From Aquanectria penicillioides (Eukaryota; Ascomycota; Sordariomycetes; Hypocreales; Nectriaceae), in the NCBI GenBank assembly GCA_003415625.1, contig PYIU01000005.1, forward strand, positions 1,679,001 to 1,743,000: DNA of 64,000 nt, written 5' to 3'. The notes under the pieces were generated by a model. That model was not told where the DNA came from and did no database searches. It worked only from the letters and a program-made list of their open reading frames with translations. Below, piece by piece: positions 1-10,450 of the stretch. Positions within the stretch are counted from its first letter, which is position 1. Every line of letters starts with the position of its first letter. The position numbers were made by a program, and so were the translations under genes.

Positions 1-663
1 CTCCGAAGGTCGTCGGCCCTATGTCGCTCGCCCCTGGCCTCACGCCTCGCTCCTGCTGCCTCTCGAGCCCTTTTTCCTCGAGTCACCACGGTTGGCTCTC
101 TCCGAAGCTTCTTCTCGACCAGTTCTACCCGCGAAAAGGGCATCATGCCTGATTCTGAGAATCCCGCCAAAGCCGAGCCCGAGCCGGACCAGACAAGCTT
201 TGCCGTGGTCGAACTAACCGATGCCGACTACCACGACCTCGCTGATGAATACCTCGAGAATGTCCTTGTCAAATTCGAAGAGCTACAGGATATGAGGGAG
301 GATGTTGATGTTGAATTCTCCGTTCGTATACCCATTTTCTATCCATGATGACCTAGCACGTCATTTGAATGCTTCTCTCGGCTAACCAACACCGGCACAA
401 TACAGGCCGGCGTTCTTACCATCTCCTTCCCTGGAAAGGGCACCTATGTGATCAACAAGCAACCCCCAAACAAGCAAATATGGCTGTCATCGCCCATCTC
501 CGGCCCGAAGCGCTACGACTGGTGTCTCCTCGGCGAGGGACAAAGTGACAAGGAAGACACCGCCGAGGGCAACTGGATCTACACCAGGGATGGAAGCAGC
601 CTTAGCGAGGTCTTCCTCAACGAACTCGGTGTCGATGTTGAAGAGCCCATCGACGAGCTATAG
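1..663 (+). CDS. YFH1: Frataxin, mitochondrial (5' end outside window)
   Basis: Frataxin is a mitochondrial matrix protein that binds iron and stimulates the Nfs1-Isu1 iron-sulfur cluster assembly complex. Two exons, 1-321 and 406-663, flank an 84-nt intron with a GTTCGT donor, a GCTAAC branch site near 380 and an ACAG acceptor. The acidic first helix ([18 protein letters not shown]) and the beta-sheet signature ([10 protein letters not shown], then GPKRYDW) are clear frataxin marks. The frame is open from base 1 through 48 codons before the first in-frame ATG at 145. That stretch is rich in Arg, Ser and Ala and ends in [13 protein letters not shown], which looks like a mitochondrial presequence. 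The true start therefore probably lies upstream of the window and the ATG at 145 is internal. Stop TAG at 661-663. Confidence 0.93.
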
Positions 664-1409
664 ATGGTTTTCTTTGGACCAACAAAAGATGAGGGACGGT
701 TAATAATGGCGAAATGTAAGATTAGTGATTCTCGGGGCGTTCTGCGGCTTCACGACGATTGCGACTGTACTCTTTTTTCACTTGCTATGTATATTTATGC
801 ACCGGTAATGTGGAACAATGTCCTCTGGGAGGAACAAGGAAAATCCCCGGCTCAGATTGTATACAAACGCCAACCATTCTATTTCGTCTCTGTGCCGTAT
901 CCATCAGGAATCCTCGTGTGATGAATTCAATCAAAGGTATTGTAATGTTTATAATACACGTTAACGTACAAGCCATTAAATCATGGCAACTCCAGCTTTG
1001 TTGTCCACAAGCTAAGGGTAGCCTCTTGTCACAAGTCGTTTCACTGATAAATTAATATCCTTAGTTTTAAGCTGCATGCGTGCTGCGACGGCAGTACCAG
1101 CGGGAATGTGGTTAGGCCTTTGAAGCGTCAGGTCCATATGAATAGACCTATGTTATGATGATGCCGTTTCATATATGTCTGGATGAAGAGGCGCTCATCG
1201 CAGACAGAGTCCCATGGTCTTGTTAAGCATGGCTACGGTCATGTCATAGTGCCAGTATTTCGTCCTCGTCTCATGTCCGAGGGGATTGCTAGACACCAGT
1301 TAGCAATGCAACACATCACCGTGGGCTCCAAACCCAATTGATTTAAAGATTTCTTTCTCGTCATCGTCTCCAAATGCTGAAAAGAAGTTGAAATAATGTC
1401 GCGTGAAAC
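664..1409. other. Convergent intergenic region, frataxin to LYR-like gene
   Basis: The 3' ends of two convergent genes meet here. Only short ORFs without recognisable content are present. It should hold both 3' UTRs; I see no RNA gene or repeat. Confidence 0.6.
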
Positions 1410-1712
1410 TCACTCCTGCTTCATCTCATGAATCGCTCGCCTCCATCCCTTCTTAATGTGCCCTCTCCGCTGGTGGACCAGCAAAAGGTTTTTTAAGATT
1501 CTGTGCTCCATTCCCTTTTCCTTGGCCGCCGCCTCGAGGAACCAAATGGTCCGGCGAATGCCCTCTCGGTCGAACACGGCACCGGGTTCACGAAAAGCAG
1601 CACGGAGCTGGACACGCGCAAGCTGCCGAGCGGGGAACGCGTATTGAACTGCCTTGAGCAATCCTCTGAACAGATGCCTATAGGCGTGTACAACTTCTAG
1701 ATTGGTCGCCAT
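1410..1712 (-). CDS. Small LYR-like protein (DUF1763 type), probably mitochondrial
   Basis: About 100 residues if begun at the ATG at 1712 (MATNLEVVHAYRHLFRGLL). In-frame ATGs at 1718 and 1811 would lengthen the N-terminus, but the family-like sequence begins at MATN. The HAYRHLFRGLL helix resembles the LYR motif, followed by an Arg-rich helix (ARVQLRAAFRE) and a long basic helix ending in RILKNLLLVHQRR. This is the layout of small three-helix LYR/DUF1763 proteins, which in characterised cases assist assembly of respiratory complexes or receive Fe-S clusters; the role here is inferred. The frame stops at 1410 after MKQE. A GTGAGT donor overlaps the stop, and splicing to the AG at about 1375 would only swap the last residues. 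It lies tail-to-tail with frataxin. Confidence 0.72.
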   Translation of the reverse strand: MATNLEVVHAYRHLFRGLLKAVQYAFPARQLARVQLRAAFREPGAVFDREGIRRTIWFLEAAAKEKGMEHRILKNLLLVHQRRGHIKKGWRRAIHEMKQE

Positions 1713-1718
1713 AATCAT

Positions 1719-2305
1719 GCGAGGGGATCGATGGTCGACGGTAGTGTGTTGGTGATAGTCCATGGGGCAAGTCTTCTCCACCGAAGAAGTGAATGAGGTT
1801 TGGTGACGCACGGACCATATCCTTCAAACCTGGTTTCCAGCGCCCTCACTTGCCAGTATGAATTTCAGCAGAGCAGCTCACGATGACCGGATTCACACGA
1901 ACGAAATTTGCCTTCTCAAAACCTCAATATCGCAAAGGTCTATATCCCAGCCTAGTTGGTTCGTGACCAGCCCAGAGACTTATTATTTGTGTACAAACCA
2001 GCCAACAAGCTGTCCGTTCCGAGTGAGGCCAAGCGCAGTCTAATGCCATCCCCCAAAATACATCCGAAGCTCCGTTCTTACCTGGCCTACAACGTGCTAT
2101 CATCGAGCACCGTCTGTATGCATATCCTAGACTGTACCCATTCATATCCATGACTGTTCAAGCATGCTTTCTATACACGTGAACCATACCCAATCCGCCG
2201 CCGCTGTCTTTACTTTGATCCGTCAGTGGCAACACAGTGAACGTCTCGTGCGCCATCTATATGCAAAATTCCACTCTATTCAACGCATATTCAAAGGGAA
2301 TTCAA
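1719..2305. other. Intergenic region between two minus-strand genes
   Basis: 587 bp between the start of the LYR-like gene and the stop of the sugar transporter. It should hold the promoter of the first and the 3' UTR of the second. No conserved ORF seen. Confidence 0.55.
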
Positions 2306-4663
2306 TCAATCATTGCGACCGTCCTCTTGCTGTCCCAGGGGTGCATAGCGGCCTTGCCCGCTGCTACCGCTGTCGGATCGGTTCCGGCCAACAACTCTTG
2401 AAATCCAGCCACGTAGACTTCGGTCATCGCCGTTTTGGATTCCAGACTTGCTGTCGTCGTCAATCGTCGGCGGGTCAAGTGAAAGGCCAGGGATTGTGGC
2501 TGAGGGACCAAGGAGTCCTCGGGACGATCCCAAGGGGGAACCAGCTCTAATCAATGATCCTGTGTCGCCGTGCATCGAGGGTGTTCCCATGACGGTACTG
2601 GCATCACCGAAGAGTGAATCCATGTCCTCGAGGCGGACACCACAAGTCTCGGGGTAAATGAAGTATACTAAGAATCTCGTCAGACCAGCGCTCTTCACAG
2701 GTTTCCTGTCGATACGTACCAATGACAACACTGACAACACAGAAGAAGGCATGAACGAGATACATGCGCCACTTGATCCACTCTTGCAGAATGGGTGTCA
2801 TTTCACCGACTAACCAGTTGGCGGCCCAGTTGGTGGCAGTCGAAAGACTAGCGCCCTTGGATCGAATGCTGAGAGGCAGAATCTCGGGAGGGTACAACCA
2901 GGGGATAGGACCCCATGAGTAGCCAAAGGCGGCGTTGTAAATCATGACAAATAAAACGACCAGGCGAGGCGTCCACTTGATATCGAGGAAAAGGAAGTAC
3001 GAGATGCAGGAGAGGGAGATAGCCATGGCCACAGCACCCGAAAGGAGAATAACTCGGCGACCCCATCGATCCACCAAGTACCAGGGGGGGATGGTCGACA
3101 TCAAGTAGGTGAGACCGTTAAATCCAGTCATGAGGACGGCATCATGACCCACCCAGCCGGCAGACTCGAAGACATAAGGAGCGTAGTAGGAAATGACGTT
3201 GATGCCGTTCAGTTGAGCAAGGGCCTGGGCAGACATGGCAATGAAGACTCGGGTCTTGTATCGACGGAACATGTCGGCATAAGATCGCTCACCCTCCTGA
3301 CGCTGGAGAAGCACGTCCATCTTGATCTCGCGATACTCATCACGAGCCTTGGCGTTGTGGATGTCACCACCGCCATACAGGTTGGCAATGACAACCATAC
3401 CCTCCTCGTCATGGTCATTGTCGAGGAGCCATCTATGCTTGTCAGTTGGCATGTTCTATTCACGATCGGGAAACAATTACTGACCGAGGGGATTCGACGA
3501 TAACAAGGCTGCCAAATCCAAGAAGTGCGCCCATCACGCATTGCATAAACAAGGGGATACGCCAGGAAAGATCACTCTTGATGAAACCACAGCCGTAATC
3601 GACCCACACGGACGTAGTGTAGCCGATAATGTTTCCAGAGAATTCAATGCAAGCAAGTTTTCCACGGTTATGGGAGGAGAAATTTCGGACTGGTAAACGG
3701 GCACGATGGTGGAGAGCATACCAACACCGAGACCGGCAATGATACGGCCGAGCATCATCATGGGCATGGAGATAGCAACGGTTTGAAGGCCTCCTCCTAC
3801 AAAGAAGATGCACGAGCCATAGAGGATAGTTTTTCGTCGACCGATGATGTCTCCGACACGACCGACAATCAGGGAAGAGATGAAAGCGCCGATCTCGAGG
3901 ATGGCAACCATGGTTCCAACGTAGGCTTTGGAGGGGTGACCGAAATAGTCGATGAAGTACGGACCCCTGCACCAATCAGTTAGCAACAGCGATTGATCCC
4001 TGAGCTTTTTACCCAAAGAAGGACTTACGTGATGATGCCTGACATGACTCCCTGATCATAGCCGAAGAGGAAAACACCTAATGACACAAAGATGCTGGTG
4101 AAGTAGCTAGACGTAGAAATTGGCAGTCAGCACTGTGACAAAAATTGAAGATAAGAGGGCAAGCTTGGTGCTTACAGCAGGGCCTTGCCCGTGAGGCCGT
4201 GGATTGAACCTGAACGTCCCGACATGATGGCGCCGATGCAGCGTTCGCCGCGTGAGGGTTGTCGGAAAGCAATGTCAGGTACCTCGATGGCCTCCTTGTC
4301 TATCGCAAAGGATCGCGAGTGGGAACGACGATGGTGATGGGAATCGTCTTGTATGCGGACTCTCTTGTGGTGATGTTTTGGGTGACGACGTTGCACGCCA
4401 GCCAGCAGCTCCTGCTCGATCTCGCTGGAGAGCTGGAGACGAACCGGGTCGTCGTCGTCTAGCTGATCGCCAATATCGCCGGTATCGGTCCAGGACGACT
4501 CGGAACCGGAGCGTGAGTAATGGCGTCGATGCTGGGAGCGGCTGGAGGAGCCGTGGCGGTCGTGGGTATGACCGTGATCGTAGTCGTTAAGCAATGACGT
4601 CGATGCGAAGTCGTGCCCGGAGGCGCGATCGTCGTGATCAGGACGTGGAGGCAGTGTCCGCAA
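2306..4663 (-). CDS. MFS sugar transporter with long cytosolic tails (one-base frame break)
   Basis: Proton-coupled sugar transporter of the MFS sugar porter family, probably at the plasma membrane. Five exons: 4663-4176, 4106-4029, 3966-3485, 3432-2720 and 2667-2306, with introns of 69, 62, 52 and 52 nt. Family marks are GRVGDIIGRR between TM2 and TM3, VPVYQSEISPP after TM4, VESPRW after TM6, QLNGINVISYYAP in TM7 and YPETCGVRLEDM after TM12. The protein would be about 707 residues, long for a family usually near 500-550. The excess is an N-terminal tail of about 150 residues rich in His, Arg, Ser and Asp, and a Ser/Gly/Pro-rich C-terminal tail of about 90. Around 3672-3674 the frame changes between SEISPP and HNRGKL; one extra C on the coding strand restores the family sequence and makes the CDS divisible by three. 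Substrate cannot be assigned. Confidence 0.85.
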
Positions 4664-7200
4664 GGGAATGTTGGAGGGAAGACGGGTAGAATTTGGGGAA
4701 GGAATTTTGGAGGTTTGGGGCTGTTAAGCAGCAGCGCCAGTCCGCACACAGAGAAGAAGCAGGTAGAAGAAGGGGAGGGTGGAGGGAAATCGATGTCATC
4801 GGCACTTGATGCCAATGGACACTGGTACAGAAAGATGGGTCTGGTGACGGACCACGGACCGGGGGACAGGATGGGATCCCAAATCAAGGCCTCTGGCCGC
4901 CTGCCAAAAACTGCCTGGCCGAGGGGTAGCAAATGCTTGTTCCCTTAGTCAGTTGATGAGACAAGCCGGGTTTGTGGTGGTTGAGCGGCCTCAGCTCGGG
5001 CGCGTCACCAGGGCGAGAGATAGAGAGGCCTAGGCACGCACGTCAATCGAGACCCAGTCTGGAGGGTACCTAAGATAGGTACTTGATAGTGACCTTTGGG
5101 TTTGGCGTGCGGTAGGGGCGCCGTGCGCGCGGAAAGCGGGATGCGGGATGCGGGATGGGGATACGATCTTGAGCGATGGGAATCCAATGGGAACAAGCAA
5201 CACGGGTCAGTCCCACGGGGTCGGAAGAAGGAACCAGTGTCCTGGTCAGCTCGGTTGGGTTGCTCGGGCTGGGGAGAAGACGAGAAGAGGCAGTGACCTT
5301 TTCTCAGACTAGGAATCCACGAGGGTCGAGGGAGGGCTAGACGCGGCTGGGACAGGTGGCCGACGTGCGCAAGCACGCAGATGACCACTGGCGGATTGAG
5401 ACAGGACTCAGCGGACGAGCGCTCCGTGGGGCCGGGAGATGCACTCAAGTGATGCCGAGGAGGGGAACAGGACGGCAGGGCGGAGCGGAGCGGGAAGAAG
5501 GTCAGAAGACACGGCAAAGGGCGAGGCGTGAACAATGCAGGCTGACGACGCGGCCAAGGAAGGATTGACTGAAAGGGGAGACTTAGGGAGAGATGAGAAG
5601 AGAACGGAGGACGATGACGAAGATGAAGAATCGAGAAAGAAAAAAAGCACCTTGGCTGAGACTGCGCAGGACAGCACAGGACAAGTCGACCACTTTTGCA
5701 GGAATGTACGGATGACGACGGGCCACAGATTAGAGATTCAGCAGTGCCGCGTCCGCGTCAGATTAGGGGTCGGGCTGGCTGCTACGCGTCGCAGCTCATT
5801 AAATCGGCATCCCACTGCGTGCGACTACGCAGCCATGCCCACCACACTGCAGCAGATCGCAGCAAACTATTTACTTTCAGGGGGTCCTAAATTTGCGTCC
5901 TCCTCCTATTCTTCCTCTTCTTCCGGGAATCTTGGGGCGGGCGGTCGTAATTTCTCCCACGTCCACATCCAGGGGCTGAGCTGTATGACACTGATAACCA
6001 ACCTGGGTTTTACGGGCTGCTGGGAACCGGAACCCGCTGCACCCCGACCTGCGTACCGTAAGTTTTGCTGATGGGGTCCACCGGTTATAGTGGAGGACCG
6101 GGGAGCCTAGCGCATCGATAGGCTCAGTGTGGGGAGGCCTTGTCTCGAGGCTTAGGTTCAGGCTTTCACATGGCTTTGCCAGCAATGGCGGGCTGTTCAG
6201 GAACAGCGTGTGATAAGGTTGTGTTCCAGTGAGCCGCGCACGAGGGGGGTTTTCAGTGCTTCAACCATACTTACACGCCAAATAACACGGCTCCATGCCG
6301 ATCCACGATGTTTATGCAGGACTCCAAGTGAATCCCAGGGCTGAAAGCCACGATGCACACGCGGATTACACATGTACAAGCCCGGAGACCTGGCAATCGC
6401 CATCCTCCCAATGGCCGTCTTCATGAGACACAGCCTGACCTTTACGTGATCAGAAAGCAAGGGTCCTAAACCCAGTCAGTCATTCAGAAGTTTGTCGCGT
6501 GCCACGGCTAAATCCGCCACAATATTCAACTGGCATCGTTTGCAGCCAACACTTGCAGCGATTCGAGGCTCTTCAGTAACAATTGCCCCGCAACCCCCAA
6601 TCCCCAGAAAAGGCCGAAACGTGCCTATGAATAAAACATGCTGCTATCGCGGGTGCCGATGCAAGTCACTCTCAAGTACCGCTCGCCACCGTCTCCCCTC
6701 AACACCGCCGCCGGCGGTACTCCTAACTGCGCAAACTACGGCATCTAGACTTTATACGGCAAGGGAAAATCGGGCGACGGGCGACGAACGGGGGGCGCAA
6801 ACTCCCCCGTAGGCGGGCCCCAGTGGTCCTTCGCTCCACTCGCCGTCCCGTTGTCGGCCTATCGCCGCTCCCGAAGCCACCGACTACGGCGGGGCCTTTC
6901 AGTCTCAGGTGGAGACGAGCTACGTCAGAGGGGAAGGGATCTTGGCCAGGGATTTGGTTATGATGAGCGCTCAATTGGTCTTCAGGCGCCGGAAGCGACC
7001 CAGTCATGTTTTCTTCTCCAAGCGACCGCCGGCGGGACATGGCCGAGGGGCAAGGTGCAAATGGAGGGGTCGAATTGACATGACTGTCTCCATCGTCCCA
7101 TTGTCAACTGAACTCAACTCAACGCGCCAGCTGCCACACGCAGAGAAAAGGCCGAACCGACAAGGGACCCCTCAGTGCCATCTCCACCCATATGTGAGTG
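4664..7200. other. Intergenic DNA upstream of the sugar transporter
   Basis: Head side of the minus-strand transporter, GC-rich, with many short overlapping ORFs on both strands that show no family sequence. It holds the transporter promoter and leader. A TAGGTA/TACCTA doublet lies at about 5066-5085. Confidence 0.5.
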
Positions 7201-10200
7201 GGGCCAAGTTGCTCGGCATCGTGTGAAAATACACTTCTGTCAGCAACAACTTGGTGATTGTCAGGCATTGTAGGCCCCGAATCCTCCTTGTTTCTGATAC
7301 ATATTTCGTGAGGCATATTTGACATCCACCATCTAAGATCTCATAGACACAAGAGATAAGAGAAAAAATAAATATTAGAAGACGAATTGACTGGGGAAAC
7401 ATGGGGTGCCCCACTCATTCTACCGACGGGGCTGAACTACTCACTCACCCCAGAATTAAAAAAAAAAAAAACCTGGTCCGAAATCTAGATCTTCATCAAG
7501 TGGGCAAAATATAGCCAATTGCCAGCGTGATTGGGCTGTCACATTACGTAGTTCCTGTTCGTCAACTGCAGCCCGCACTCACGAGACTGGAGAATCCTGG
7601 TTTGTTTGGGGGGCTTGGCTATTCAATGTGACCTGAGCGGGCTTACCCTAGACCACCAGGCGGCAACGTCATGTGGACAACGTCGACCAGACACCTCGCA
7701 TTCTAAAAATGAGGCCATGGGCTGGTCGAATCATTCGTGGACAAAGGGAAAACATGCCGACGAAAATTTTCCAACTCACCCCGGCAGTTCTGCTGTTGTC
7801 GCACTTTCACCACCCATGACAATGTCCCTACCATGTACAATATTTTGATGCTTGACGCTGCTTCTCAACTGACGACGAACACTTCTTCAAGACATCATTA
7901 GTGCAGAAATGACTTCCTCCGATAAAAATGGGCTCACATAGAATAATGTATTTAATTTAACTTCAAGCGAGGGCTTGTACTCCACAGTCCATTAAATCCG
8001 CAAACCTTCTACGCCTCTGCCAGCCATCCTCTCCGAGGCGGCAAGTAAGAAACCTTGGACAAATCATCAAAGTGACCTGCCCTATGGTCAACAGAGATCT
8101 GTGTTGCTGCTGGTGTTTGATACAACCTACATATCGTTACCTTTCTGTCACAAATGACTCATCTCCAACTCTACGAAGTAATCTAACACCCGTTTTATGA
8201 GGCTGAGTCTCCATAACACACTTTACACCGCTAAATCGAAGGATGTCATCGGCTTAACGAGTAATCAGATAAAATAACTTTACCGAGATGGGCTCCCCGA
8301 AAATCTCACGTTTCCCGCCACAGGGAGGAGAATAGGACTAGCAATCACTATCACACCATTGACCAAACCTCTATTCGACACATAATTTTTTTTTCGGCGT
8401 AGAATTAAGGAGAAATTTGGCATATAAGACCTAAGATCTACCTTTAGGAATTATTTGTTTTTCATTTAATTATTTTTCCCTCCCTGCTTGTGACATCTAA
8501 TAGGCAAGGCCCGAAAAGCGCCCACAACCGAACGAATTGCCTCATATTCCGGGTGACCGCAGGGAACAGGGAGCAAGGGTAGGACATTTCAAATTTCTTC
8601 ATTTTGCTGCCACCGAAATTGAGCCTCCTACGCCAAAACTTCTCGAGAAACTCGCTTCCGTAGAACTTCGACGGCCGGGATCTATGACAATACTCTGGCC
8701 CAACTTTCATCTCAAAGCTATTCCGCGAACTTCAACACCGGACCCCTCCGTAGCTCAAGGATGCTCATTCCTTTAGTATAAATCGGGCTGTTTGACCCAA
8801 ACTACGTCTGACGGATGCATCTGATGGACCTGGGGTGAAATTGAAGTTCACGCGCAATGTCAGAGGACTCGTAGGGAAATGCCCGGCAGTTTGTATCACT
8901 ACGTCGAACATGGTCAGTGCAACTGCTTTTTCGAATATGAGGAGATCAGGGCTTAGTACACAAAGAGCGTACACTTGTAAGCGGAAGCAACGCTTATAGA
9001 CCCGCTGTTTGCCATGTCAACCTCGTTCTGTAAATGGATTGGGAGTCCATGACCTGCAATGAGTTTTCGAAAGCGATGCAGGCATCATCCGATCTTGTAA
9101 CTAACTGGAGTTTGCCTTGGAAGCAAAACGAACAGAATATCCTTGCCTGTATAGTTATGGACTTAGTCGACCATGAGTCTTTGCCGTATGATTATGAATA
9201 CTATCATGGCGTTGCTCTGGCCAGCTACCGCTACAACCAAAACGAGAGAGGAAGAAACTCGAGAAACCGCATAACTGAAGAGTTTAAAACAAAAGGGCCT
9301 TGAAGACTATCTGTGGATTGCTTTGAACACTAATACGGCAAAATTGTGAACTGTTCCTTAGTTGGCTGGTGATCCATGGAATATAGGAGATGTTCGCGGC
9401 CAGCCGCCCTTTATGCTCTGGAGATCAGATTGACTTTGATGACATATTGATTACGCTGTAAAAATGTTATGAGATCGTCGTGGATTCGCGGTTGACGGGC
9501 ATGACAGATCATTGTCAATTTATGCGTTTGGCTTAATGTGCTCGCCAGAACGACATTCAGTGTGACTCAAGCGGATACTTCAACGCTGATCATTGCCAAA
9601 TGCCGCGACAAGTGTGTTAGACAACTAATGAACATCCCGCAGTCATTCTATTCCTCCATCTAACTTGCGTCCCCGTACTGAACATGAGTCGTTGTGGACG
9701 ACTCCGTGGGAAATGGTTGAGAGGTTGAGATGCAGTCTACGGTGGACCTGGCAACGTGCAAGTCAAAAACTCTTTGATTGAGTGCAAATGTAATTTTGTG
9801 GACTTCCTCATTCCCGAACCGTGTTACCTCATGCAGGTCGCTGATGTTAATTAATAGATGCATTGGCCGAGCTGAGTTTTCAACCCTTTTGCTAGACATT
9901 GTGCCAATACATATAGACGTCACTGCATGCACCAATATAATTTCTTGTTCATTTAAATCGAGCTGCAGCCTTTCCATGTTCCCCCCTACCGCACCGACTC
10001 GAAATAATTTCCTCAAAGAACCAAGGAAAAGGAACTCCAAGACTATGGGCGCGAGTGTCTCAACTTGAGCCCCTCTCCCCCACGGACAATCATTAATTAA
10101 GCCCCCGCAATCTCGAATCGGAGACACCGATGGCACTCAGTCTTAGATAACGAATCAATTCCGGCTGGTAAAGGAATGTGGCAGTCACGGGGGCGGTAAT

Positions 10201-10450
10201 CTAGCGATAGTTTTCCGCCTCATATTATTGAATGCCAAAGCGTGGAGAGGAAACCGTCCGCCCTTGGTGTCGGTGAAAAGTCGCCCAGTTTCGGCGTCTA
10301 AGGTGAAACGAGAAGAGAAAGGATAAATTGATATTGGAATGCCAATGACGTCCAATTCCTTCCCACCCCCGCCATAGAGAAGTGAGACCGTCTCACCTTT
10401 CTTGATCTAGAACTGGGCCATTTGTGGACAGATGCGGAATAACGTCACGA
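7201..10450. other. AT-richer gene-free stretch with orphan ORFs
   Basis: By eye this is richer in A and T than the flanks, with A- and T-runs (for example 7458-7471 and 8385-8394). Two ORFs look less random than average: 9034-9303 (+, 89 codons) and 9660-10136 (-, 158 codons). I recognise neither and see no splice-linked continuation. It may be old decayed mobile or duplicated DNA, but no terminal repeats or transposase motifs are visible. Confidence 0.4.
9034..9303 (+). CDS. Orphan ORF, 89 codons, unknown
   Basis: An ATG-initiated frame with a balanced, protein-like composition (MDWESMTCNEFSKAMQASS at its start), no low-complexity tract and a Tyr-rich centre (DYEYYHG). No signal peptide, membrane segment or known motif is visible. 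It is isolated in AT-richer DNA more than 4 kb from the nearest supported gene. It may be a small lineage-specific gene, a fragment of a decayed gene, or chance. Confidence 0.15.
   Translation: MDWESMTCNEFSKAMQASSDLVTNWSLPWKQNEQNILACIVMDLVDHESLPYDYEYYHGVALASYRYNQNERGRNSRNRITEEFKTKGP

Noticed and set aside
3600..3760. Programmed ribosomal frameshift in the transporter (and likewise in chs7, the TTC36-type gene and the kinase)
   Set aside because: The break sites share no slippery heptamer or downstream structure, have both signs, and occur in unrelated genes of families not known for frameshifting. Homopolymer error is simpler.
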